Part shown: positions 19,772 through 29,896 of the stretch, piece after piece | Position numbering within the stretch: the stretch's first letter is position 1 | Layout: each line of letters begins with the position of its first letter | Assembly: GCA_026419775.2 (NCBI GenBank) | Contig: JAOPGA020001138.1 | Location: 62,001-126,000, forward strand | Reading direction: 5' to 3' | From: Acrasis kona | Taxonomy: Eukaryota > Heterolobosea > Eutetramitea > Acrasida > Acrasidae | DNA: 64,000 bases | Translations under genes and position numbers: made by a program | Notes under the pieces: model-generated | The model's database searches: none | What the model was told of the DNA's origin: nothing | Seen by the model: the letters and a program-made list of their open reading frames with translations, nothing else

Positions 19772-22700
19772 ATGAAGTTGGCACTGTTTGTTACAGCGCT
19801 TCTCTTTATTGCTGCAGCTCTAGCTTCTACCACATGCTATGGTATTTTTGAAACTCGAAACTATTGTAGTTAAATTTGATAGGTATAAATCAGAGCTCAG
19901 CTTCGGTGTGCTCCGGAAGAGGTGTCTGCATTGGGCAGGATACGTGCGCCTGTGGGATTTTGTATCAGGTAATCAAATCATATAATAAAATATTTACTGT
20001 GTAGGGACCCACCTGCTCTGATTATATTTGCAACACAAACTATAATACCACATCATTCAACAAAGCAGCATGTCCAGTGTATACTTACTTAGATAAATAT
20101 GTTAACGTCAGCAATTACGTTGATTCCTTCTCTATCTTACCAAATTATGACGTTGGCGGAAATGACATTTATGTTGAAATAGTAGCACCTCCAAGACGGT
20201 GTGCCTTCCTTTGTAAAGCAAACCCACTTTGCACAGCATACAACCAAGTTAAACTGAATACTGCTTTTTGGAGTCACTACCCATTCATCGGAGGATGTAA
20301 GGACCATTTATTGTTCTTCTAATGCATTATAGGTTGTATAAAAAATGCTCCAAAAAGTTTGAGTCCATACCCAGCAACATCTGTTGATTATTATTACGGA
20401 CCTAGCTTGGTGGACACGAGGACGATACCCATAGTTACCAACGACAATGCAACTATTTTTAAAAGGACAAACAGTGTGGTTGGAGGATTCGTAGGAATTT
20501 ACTTTTGGATGTTACTTTTTAACAAACAATAGCCTTATGCAAGAAGCATTTTACAGTACCCATCTGGAATGGTTACCACGCCCTGCCTCTGGAACGTTGG
20601 ATCGCAAACCAGAGTAACTCTTAAAAATATGTATACAAGGTTTCAGACTACAATAGGAATTAATGGTAAACATTTTTATTTTTCGATTTTTCACTAAAAT
20701 GTAGATACTGCCGTTTGCGAAGGACAAGGTGCTCAGGTCATTTATTACATTTACTTGGACGACAATTTAGTGTACACGTCGCCTGTAATGCACTCGGGAG
20801 CGTTATTTATCGACTTGGATGTTACTTCGAAATACTACTTGGACGTTAACATTTTTGCAGACAGGCCATATAATAATTCCTGTAACGCCGCCATGATCTC
20901 CGACCCCATTCTTGTGCCGGTACTTTGTTTTGGAATTGCATGGGACGACCCGTCAGTGTGCGGCGGAAAAGGAGTTTGTGTTTCAACCAATAAATGTGAA
21001 TGCAAACCATCTGCCAACTCAACATGTGATTATCCAAAGTGTTTTGGGTTATTGTACACCGATACCAATGTTTGCTCGTAAGTTCCATTTTCAATGTATT
21101 CATTAAAACATTTAACAGAGGCGCCGGTGTTTGTGTAGATACGGACACATGCGTGTGTGGTGCACTTTATTCCAATAACAATTGTCAAGATAAAATTTGT
21201 TCGCCTTACAACACCACATCTTACTCTCCAAAAAGTTGTGTTGGTTATCAGTACGTTTCAGATTACTTGAATGTACTCAACCCAATTAACACATGGGTTG
21301 GTCAACCTAATCGCGATGGGTATTCAAATGATATCAATTGCATTTCAAATACGGATATAGCTACTTGTAGATTCTACTGTGCTTCTGATTTGAATTGCAA
21401 ATCTATGGTGAACGTCGTAATGGCAAGTTGGGATGGAGGTCATGGATGTTGGTAAGTGTGATTTGCTCGAAAGAAACCTTTTTACTCTTTAGCTACAAAT
21501 ATAGAAATGAATCCCAGTACACAAGCAACAATGTTACATTTTACAGCGGTGATAACTCTCGTTCAATTCCACTTGTTACTAGTGATAGCTACGCTGCTCT
21601 ATTCGCTGCATCTGGAGGCGGCATCATAAAAGGTGTTAGGTATAACAAAGGCATTATACAAGCTCCACCTTTATACCGTTCTACTACCACTAGAGTTACT
21701 CTCAATAAGTATTATTATCGCTTCCAAACAGTAGTTGGACTTAACGACAGGTAAATTTAAAATTTTACATTTTATTTACAAATTTAGTTGTAAGAGTTCT
21801 TCCAATGATGTGTATTTTACTATTGCTCTTGATATGAATGTTGTGTATAATTCTTCATTACTTAAAAATGGTTCTGTGTATTTGGATTTGGATGTAACAG
21901 GTGTCACTTTTGTTGACCTTGTTACAAAAACTACAAACGGAACCGCAAACATGTGTTCATTGGCAATACTTGGTGATCCAATTATATTACCAATTTGTTT
22001 TAATAAAAGTGGAAATGCCGGATGCTCAAATAATGGTGTTTGTACATCATTCAACACTTGTAATTGTAATCCTGGTTTTTATGGTCCGCTTTGTCAATTT
22101 TTTACTTGTTTTGGTATTCCATATAATAACCGTTCTTCAGTTTGTTCTGGGAACGGAAATTGTACTTCATTCAATACTTGCGTTTGTTCCGCTGGTTCTT
22201 ATGGTCCGCAATGTGAAAAATACTACTGTGCAGGTACTTTGAGCAGTGCAAGCAATGTTTGTTCTAATAATGGACAATGTCTATCTCCCCCTACTTTGAA
22301 AAAGTATCCGTTAGCAGGAATTCCAAATGCTGCAGCTATTTACTTTAGTAGCTATAGTCTTGAATCTGCTGCAGATATCTTTTTATTTTCAGGAGGGAAT
22401 TGGCAAGATAGTATTCAATGGGGGTACTCAAGTACTAATTACGTAACTCCTAAATACTACCAAGCAGGTGGAGAGAATATGAGGTTACAACTTGCTGTGG
22501 GCGATTTTGTGAAAAGTATAACAGTATATATCGACTCGTATTTAGTTACTTGTGTTGAAATGTTGACAAAGTTTGGAGTAAGATACTTAACAGCTTATGA
22601 TTCATTTTGTGGAGCAGGAAGTGCAGCTGTTACTGCTACTATTCCTTATGTTTTAAGCGACAATGAGTACATTGTTGGATTTTATGGATACTGGTCTAAT

Positions 22701-25700
22701 ACTTCTCGCATTGGAGTTTGTCAGTTAGGTATATACACTCAAACGCCAGGTACTGGTTGTAATTGCAGCGATAGTTATTATGGTCTTGACTGTTCCATGT
22801 TTACTTGTTATGGAATATCTAATAAAGGTGATAATGTCTGTTCTGGAAATGGTACATGCGTTGCACCAAATACATGCACGTGTGACCCTGGTTATTATGG
22901 TAAAAAATGTGAATTCTACAATTGTAATGGATTGATGTCTAACTCAACTCTATCTTGTTCAAGAAATGGAGTATGCATTTCTCCAAATACCTGTTTGTGT
23001 AGTTCTGGATACTTTGGTAACAATTGTGAAATATCTAGTTGTAATGGTATTCTTTCGAATAACATCTCTGTATGTGGTTCAAATGGACTTTGCATTGCTA
23101 AAGATACTTGTAATTGTAGTTCTGGATACTATGGTCGTTATTGTCACAAATGGGACTGTAATGGAATCAACAAAAACAATGGTAGTTCATGCTTCGGTAA
23201 CGGCAATTGTATTGCTCCTAATGTATGCAATTGTAGTGGTAATTATTATGGCTCCTCCTGTCAATCATGGGGTTGTAATGGAATAGCATATAATAGGAGC
23301 GATGTTTGCTCTGGTAGCGGCACTTGTATATCACCTGATACTTGTTCGTGCAAATCAGGTTATTATGGAAGTGATTGTAAACTCTATTCATGCTTTGGTC
23401 TACTTTTCAGCAACTCTTCTGTATGCTCTGGAAATGGCCTGTGTGCATCACCCAATAAATGCAATTGTAACGATGGTTATTATGGACCATTGTGTCAATT
23501 TTGGAGCTGTGACAATATTCCATATAACAACAATAGTGTTTGTTCTAGTAATGGAACGTGTAATGCACCAAATGAATGTAGATGCGATACTGGATACTAT
23601 GGCAAATACTGCCAGTATAAAGTATTACCTTCCATCCCCACACCTACACCTACACCAACTCGCACATCTACACCCACACCTACACCTACACCAACTCGCA
23701 CACCTACACCCACACCAACTCGCACACCTACACCAACACCTACACCAACACCAACTATAACGCCAACTCCAACGTCGGCTTCAAATCCAACATCCGTCCC
23801 CTCTGATTCCATGTCCCCAACGGCGACTAACAAAAACATTGACGACTCTCTTGGGAGTTTATTATTGTCTGTATCCAACGACACATCAGCTTTTAAAAAC
23901 ATTGAATACACTGCTGCTGTTATTGAACAGCTCTCTACATTCACTACACAAAACGCATCAGTATCTGCAACAAACCAAATACAAATACTATCTTTAATAG
24001 ATGTTATGGTACAGTCCAATTATTTGAGTTATGACTATCAGACTGTCCAACGACTAAGTAACATATCATCTAGCATTCTTGACTCTGCTATCAATACTAA
24101 TAATTCAGAGGCTGCTTTCAATTCAGTTTATAAAGTCATGTCAAGTATAACAGACTTTATAGTAAAAAATATATCCGATGATAATCCATCTGTTACAATA
24201 GAAACAACTCATGCTTCAATAGCAGTCAATAAGAGTAACATTGCTGATTTGCTTGGAAAATCTGTATCTAACCAAAATGTATCAATGAGCTTTCCCAGTA
24301 GCTTCAAGAGCACTCAGAACTCATCCGAACTTGGTGACAACAATCAAGAAATTGTAACTGTCTCCCAGAGTCACTCTTTCAATCCGTTCCCACACACATC
24401 AAAACCTATAAATGGAATATTTTCATTAAGATTTTTAGATTTTGAAAAAAATCTGAAAATTAATGTTTCAAATTTGATTGAACCTATTTTGTTCAATATT
24501 AATGACATGCCATCTAATGATGAATACAATAATACTCTGCTATCAAAAGTTCCTGTTTGTAGATACCTCAATACAACATCAATGTTATGGGTTACAGATG
24601 GTTGCATATACATGAACATGACTAATAACAAACATATCTGTGCATGTAATCATACAACTGATTATGCTTTATTTATGGAGTTTGTTCCAAAATTCAATAC
24701 TTTGAGTCTGAGTGACTTGGGGCTTATTACAAAGCTTAACAAAGATAACTTTACTACACTTGTAGTTTTTTGTATTATAAGTGGATTGTATGTAGCTTTG
24801 ATGATCATTGTAACAATATATGATTGTTTGTCATCCAAATTTATTCAAGAAAAGAAGGAAAAGAAGTTGGGTTCTTTTAGAACATATATTTATTCTTATT
24901 TGAAGGCTTGTCAATATTATACTTTTATGATGTCACACCGAGTTGAGTCATTTGGTAGGCGAGAAAAAGTAACAATTTTATACGTATTTGCACTGGGTAC
25001 ATTATTAGCAAATGCTTTAACATTTAATCAAAGCAATTCAGATAATATCATCCAATCATTTGCATCTGGATTCCTATCAAACTTGGTAGTAACACCTTTT
25101 TGTATCATCTTTATATTCTTATTCAGTAAAACACAAAGTAGACAAAAAAAGAATAAGATTGTAAGCGTTTCAAAAGACATGACTATTATTACACCATTTG
25201 AGAACATGGAGGTTGATAATACAGCAAGCAATAATGTGAAGGTGATGAAATTTGAACAAAGTGAACAAATTTATTTTGATCAACAAATTGTTGAATACAA
25301 CAGTGTTGAAAAAACATCTGTTATTGAAAAGTTGTTACAAGCTATAGATGACAAGTGTGATAAGTTGATAGAGCTGTATTACAACATAGTTAAGCAATTA
25401 ACTTGGAAGAGCTTTGTGTTATTTTTTATATTATCTGTTATTTATTTCTTATTTGTAGCTATTGTGGTTGTATTGGCCCCTTATTGTATCAAGTCATTTT
25501 CAAACTTATCTTTATCTATACTGACTGGACTTCTCATCTATGTGTACTTCTTGGGTGTGTTCATCTTGTCAGCTTATGTTCGGCTTAAGAAATTCAGAAA
25601 TAAAGAAATGAAAATATGGAGGACATCCAAAAAGTATCTAGTAATGAATATACTAATCATGTTGCTGTTGGCATCTGTAATTGCAGCGTTAGGAACTGTA

Positions 25701-26300
25701 AATGGTGTAGTTATACCTTCAGAATCAGATTGGTACAGTCGAACTGTAATTATCAATATACTTTTATCTGGTATATTGGTTCTGGTTTTAGCCTGGACAA
25801 TATTTACTACAATAAATAGAGAGGTAAAGAGCACAAATGAACCCTCTACTCTGAACAAATTCTCAATTTATTTAAAAAAGAAATTACCATTTATTACCGA
25901 AAATACCTATTTCCCTTGGTATGTCATCTTCTTTGTCTACTTTTTGTGTTTTTGTTATACAGCTGTCGCTGGTTATATTGTAATTATATTTGGAATTAAA
26001 TTTGATACACAATCAAATTATTGGCTAGGAGCATGTGGTTTTGCAATTACTCAAGACATATTCATGGGATCTCCGTTATCGTTCTTTGTTAAAACTGTTC
26101 TTTTAGTTGTTTTAATGAATTTCATCGAAGCCTGCTTTTATGCACAAAAAGTAGATGGACAAAGCAGTGAAACAGTTGTCGTAGCGGAACCATTGATGGT
26201 AACAGAAATTGACGCGGTAGAAGAGAATTCCGTCAATAATAATGTTGCGGATGTTCAAAAAAAACATAACAATGTCAAAGTACAAGAAGTACACTACTAA
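19772..26300 (+). CDS. Receptor A: polycystin-1-like protein with NPCBM, EGF, jacalin-like and GAIN/GPS domains
   Basis: Nine exons (19772-19841, 19883-19968, 20005-20296, 20333-20490, 20533-20665, 20705-21077, 21119-21451, 21493-21750, 21788-26300) give 2,071 residues. Order: signal peptide; EGF; PAN/apple-like Cys region; NPCBM-like sugar-binding domain (QVIYYIYLDDNLV, DLDVTSKYYLDV); two EGF; second PAN-like and second NPCBM-like domain; EGF repeats, the third interrupted by a jacalin-like lectin domain (about 733-892); Thr-Pro stalk (about 1182-1235); GAIN with a GPS near 1489-1532 (CACNHTTDYALF); nine membrane helices. The segments REKVTILYVFALG and FPWYVIFFVYFLC match polycystin-1 TM2 and its PWW helix. 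No PLAT and no C-terminal channel domain is seen. All eight introns are in the first 2 kb. Likely a surface adhesion or food-sensing receptor. Confidence 0.82.
23632..23780. repeat. Short Thr-Pro-coding hexanucleotide repeat in receptor A
   Basis: About 25 units of ACACCT/ACACCA/ACACCC with CGC interruptions encode a TPTPTPTRT stalk between the EGF repeats and the GAIN region. It is the same repeat type as the long arrays of receptor B. Confidence 0.75.
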
Positions 26301-26461
26301 TCGGAGGCTGCATTCGTTCGTCTAATCGTAATTTGTACTGTAATAAAACCTCATATTTAAATTCCGTCCTTTTACTTGTCTTGCGTCACACAAGAGAGAA
26401 TAGCGTAAGAATTGGTACTAACGTTCAGTTTTATTCAATGTACAAATACAGCCAGGACCAC

Positions 26462-27722
26462 TCAACCAAAATATAATGAGAGGCCCTCTTCTATCGCTAT
26501 ATTAGAGTATTCGAATATCCGTACAGTTGTCGAAAGAAACTCTTTTGGTCGGACTTGAAATTTTACCATCCGTATTACATTTGCATAATTATCATCGCCC
26601 TTATGCAGGAACACACCTAAGCTGTCATTTTTAAAACCTATAAAATTATAAATCAATTTTTTCGAGTAACACTTACCATCTTGATGGTCTTCGAAATCTG
26701 CAACATTCATGAGCGTGTTGCTCGATATCAGTTCTATGTACGTCACTTCAGTGAGTGTATCATCATGGACGCACGGCTGTATACTTTGATAAACACTATC
26801 TTTGTCTTTTACTCTCGCGTATTCTTGCTTCAGTTTTTTTCCTCTTTTGTTTATTAACTGCTTGAAATGCATCACGACTATTTTGTCCTCAGTTTCGTCG
26901 CTTATTAATGTTAAAATTTCACAATTGTTATTATTGTCAGTTTGTTCCTCGTCTGTTGGTGGCTTCATCATGTAACATCCATCACCCCGCATTTTTAGAT
27001 TATTAAACTCGCATTGATTCGGCGTACTCCGCCTCGAGTGTTTGTGGGGGCGCTTTCCCATAAATGTGCTCAAATCGGTTAAATTGTAATATTTACACTC
27101 TATTATTAATCTTGAATGAAGTTCGGTGCCAGCTATAAATTTTAAAATATACGGTATTTGATTGTTTGCATACCTTCGGGTAAAATGGCATAGACTCCAT
27201 CTCTAAGGTAGTTCAAAATGTATTTAAAGTATTCGCCATCTCGGTCTATAAATATTTTACCGTTATTGTCCTTCTAATTTTGTTAACACCGAATAGTCAT
27301 TACTTGTGACGTACACTGCATTTTTTTAGATATTTCAGGAAGCCTTCTCTTCTACTTGCATCTTTTAAAAGTGTATCCCTAGAGGTCGCGTATATTATAC
27401 CGCCCACATTGAATTCAACAATAGGATTGGGAAACTGCTCCTCCAGTTCTACATGAAATTCTCTGCTAATATCTTTTCCATCAGCTTTTGCGGGAGCTAT
27501 GACTTCTGGATGGCTGTAATACGATTTAAAGTTTTTGGGATAAGTGGATGCTTTTGATTTTGAAAATGGTGCATCAATTAGATTCACGTTGCTCTTAGTT
27601 TGTACCCCGCTAACAATCATCGATGTATTAGTAATTGCTTCTTTTGACTTTGATGCATTGTCTATAATATTTGGTAGAACTGGAATCGATGTCTCACTCC
27701 GGGTGAATGCGGACCTCTTCAT
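26462..27722 (-). CDS. KCTD-type BTB/T1 domain protein
   Basis: Four exons in reverse: 27722-27315, 27273-27174, 27132-26677 and 26637-26462, with introns of 41, 41 and 39 nt. The product is 379 residues. The T1 domain begins at about residue 101 (IVEFNVGGIIYATSRDTLL), continues through the NNGKIFIDRDGEYFKYILNYLRDG motif (made only after splicing) and ends at ECKYYNL. The 200-residue C-terminal part is not recognised. KCTD proteins assemble as pentamers and often adapt substrates to Cullin-3 ligases. The N-terminal 95 residues are Ser/Lys-rich and probably disordered. Confidence 0.82.
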
Positions 27723-27905
27723 TTTGCACCGTAACCTAGTTGTCTAGTTGAGTGATTCATTCCTTCCTGAATAGTTGAGAAACAAGAGCGCTACTGGAGA
27801 GTTTATTGGCGATGTAGAGTTGTATCGATTGAGTAAGAACCATCTAATGTTGATTACATGAACGCTGAGGCTAGAAGGAAATAAGTTGGTTTGTATAAGT
27901 ATCAT

Positions 27906-28073
27906 ATGGATAAGGTACAATTTGTGAGACCAAAGTATAAGTATCGATATGATAAGGAAAAGATTAAAGTGCATATCAATAGGGAATATGATGAGACTGG
28001 TCCTAGTTTGTTGGCTGGTACATTGAAACCGGAAAAGCTCCGGAAGAAATTAGAAGATGAATTTGAAATTTGA
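27906..28073 (+). CDS. Small basic protein, doubtful
   Basis: A 55-residue ATG frame beginning MDKVQFVRPKYKYRYDK and ending LRKKLEDEFEI. Lys/Tyr-rich, with a central GPSLLAGTLKPEKL segment. It is open upstream to a TAA just before 27885, and a 5' exon ending near ATAAG at 27884 is possible but not convincing. Composition looks coding and the space between convergent and divergent neighbours fits a small gene, but no family is recognised. Confidence 0.35.
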   Translation: MDKVQFVRPKYKYRYDKEKIKVHINREYDETGPSLLAGTLKPEKLRKKLEDEFEI

Positions 28074-28085
28074 AGATTAAAATTT

Positions 28086-28805
28086 TTATTTTTGTGAAAT
28101 TTCTTGTGGTTTTAGCAATTTAGTATTGTTGTTGTTGTTATTGATGAGGGTGATGAGTTGGTAGGAATGTTCTTGTCGTTGTTGTGGATTGATTTGTATC
28201 CATTTTTGAATGGCTTGGAGTGCTTGTTGGGTGTTGTGGGGAAATGTGGCGATTTGTAGCATGGTGCTGAATGATTTGTGGTCAATGTGGAGGTAGAGTG
28301 GACTGGATAACACGTGAGTGGAGTGTTGTGTGATGAATTGTTTGGCTTTTTCGATGAGTTCAATGTACCTTGCATCGTTGTGATCCAGCATGCTCCATAT
28401 TTGAATTACATTGTACATGTCTACGTTTTGTTTCAAATAGTGAAGCATGACTCGATGTTTGCTCTTGCATCCGTACTTGTCTGTTAACAATAAGAATGGT
28501 ACGGAATCGACTCGGCTGTGAATTCGTATTCGCGATGAATAAAAACTTCTTAATAGTTCTGTAAGAAGTACTTCGTCGTCTTGATCTACAACATGCTTTG
28601 ATTCCGTATAGTCGGTAGCATGGGTTACTAGAGAGTAATAGAACAAGTCGCTGTTCATGGCCAACAAAAATTTGTGTACATGTATTGTTCTACCGCTAGC
28701 GCAAAAATAAATTTCAAAATCGGTGAGTGCTTCTGGGTTGTTGAATGATGCCTCTAGTGCTGGAGCAAAATCTACATCTCTCAGGTCTATTATTGTATTG
28801 GACAT
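28086..28805 (-). CDS. BTB domain protein
   Basis: Intronless, 239 residues. The BTB/POZ fold is clear: LTDFEIYFCASGRTIHVHKFLLAMNSDLF-like opening at residues 25-55, then LLTELLRSFYSSRIRIH and a DKYGCKS helix. The rest has a BACK-like helical region (VIQIWSMLDHNDARYIELI). No kelch or MATH domain follows; the C-terminus has a poly-Asn run. A Cullin-3 adaptor role is usual for the family but not shown here. Not related in detail to the neighbouring KCTD protein. Confidence 0.78.
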   Translation of the reverse strand: MSNTIIDLRDVDFAPALEASFNNPEALTDFEIYFCASGRTIHVHKFLLAMNSDLFYYSLVTHATDYTESKHVVDQDDEVLLTELLRSFYSSRIRIHSRVDSVPFLLLTDKYGCKSKHRVMLHYLKQNVDMYNVIQIWSMLDHNDARYIELIEKAKQFITQHSTHVLSSPLYLHIDHKSFSTMLQIATFPHNTQQALQAIQKWIQINPQQRQEHSYQLITLINNNNNNTKLLKPQEISQK

Positions 28806-29441
28806 TGTAACGAGTACAAATAGGGCGGTTAGTGATGGTCAAAGTCTTTGTTCATTATGAATCATTGATAACTAACTCTTTGAAGGTGGTAATCGGAAAC
28901 GGAGAAAGTATTAATGCAAGCAACTAGCAACAAATTATACTCAATTAATGTTATTTACATGTAACACGGGCATACATTATGAGCGAATGAGCCTTAATTA
29001 TTGGAAGGTGTGGACCAAAAGAACAGGTGATATGAATTTAATTCACAAGCTATTGATTGACAACTGATTTATAATCATCAAATGTATCGTCTAATAATTA
29101 CACTTGGACTTCTCGATTTTGATGTCTTATATCTTTTCAGAACATCCTCCGTGTTATATTTAACCATTGTTTCGCGCTTCACGCAATGCATGTAAGATTA
29201 TCCATGTTTTATAATTCTGCAAAATACAAACAAAATGAGCACCAAGTAGAATTATTAATTTCTGGTGGCCATGAACAGCGACTTGGTGCTCATTCAGTGG
29301 ACGATGACTTGGTAGGAATTCGCTTTGAAATAAATTTATACAAGCTGACATTTCCCAAACCCAACGCACTTATGGGTTACGTCTAAGCTCAGCAATGAAA
29401 AGAATTATTAATATATCTTGCATAGAACATTATTCACTGTA
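28806..29441. other. Intergenic region upstream of tRNA-Ile
   Basis: 636 bp. It contains the inverted repeat at 29234-29294. The two overlapping frames at 29160-29386 are open on both strands because of that repeat and are not called as genes. Otherwise nothing is seen. Confidence 0.45.
29234..29294. repeat. Perfect 14-bp inverted repeat with 33-nt loop
   Basis: AATGAGCACCAAGT at 29234-29247 is matched by its exact reverse complement at 29281-29294. The 33-nt spacer is unrelated. The stem is GC-balanced in an AT-rich surrounding, so a transcript could form a stable hairpin. It lies about 150 bp before tRNA-Ile. It could be a small hairpin RNA or a protein-binding site. Confidence 0.6.
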
Positions 29442-29524
29442 GGTTGAGTAGCTCAGTCGGTTAAACGGAAGAGAGCACCGGTCTAATAAGCCGGCGGTCC
29501 TGGGTTCGATCCCCATCTCAACCA
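29442..29524 (+). tRNA. tRNA-Ile (anticodon AAT) with an enlarged D-loop
   Basis: The acceptor stem GGTTGAG pairs with CTCAACC, with A as discriminator. The D-stem GCTC pairs with GAGC. The anticodon stem CCGGT pairs with GCCGG around the loop CTAATAA (anticodon AAT, read as IAU). The T-arm has one mismatch at its base. The gene is 83 nt including the discriminator, 9 nt longer than usual. All the excess is in the D-loop, which is 18 nt instead of about 9; the extra bases follow GGTTA at 29465-29473. The A box (TAGCTCAGTCGG) and B box (GGTTCGATCCC) are intact. Confidence 0.9.
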
Positions 29525-29526
29525 TA

Positions 29527-29531
29527 TTTTT
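29527..29531 (+). terminator. RNA polymerase III T-run after tRNA-Ile
   Basis: TTTTT starts three bases after the tRNA, as expected of a Pol III terminator. Confidence 0.65.
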
Positions 29532-29896
29532 GTCCTTCAGTTAAGCCAGCTGAGGATAAAATTGTTCTGTATCTACTCTTTCAATGAACTTCCATCCAAA
29601 ACTCAAGTATTAAAATCTATCCTTAGAATCGTTTTGTTTTTATTTGACGGGTTTGACACACAATAAAGCTTAATTCAGTTGTTCTTATGCTTTCTTCTAG
29701 TCTATATAACTCTGTTCAAGTTTCTTTGGAAATAATAATTTCTGATGTTACAATAATCATCCGGAAAGAGTGACGACCGCCATCCAATATGTACTGTGAC
29801 CATTATAAAAATGTTGATGTTGTTTCCAATGTGTAGTGAGAAATAGAAGTGTCAAGAGAACATCATTTTGTTCTTGTTATCCATGTCAATGTCAAA
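29532..29896. other. Intergenic region upstream of RhoGEF
   Basis: About 365 bp with no supportable gene or repeat. The RhoGEF frame is open from a GTG at 29849, but the first ATG is at 29897. Confidence 0.5.

Noticed and set aside
29160-29386. Overlapping ORFs on both strands
   Set aside because: Openness is caused partly by the inverted repeat; no domain and poor start context.
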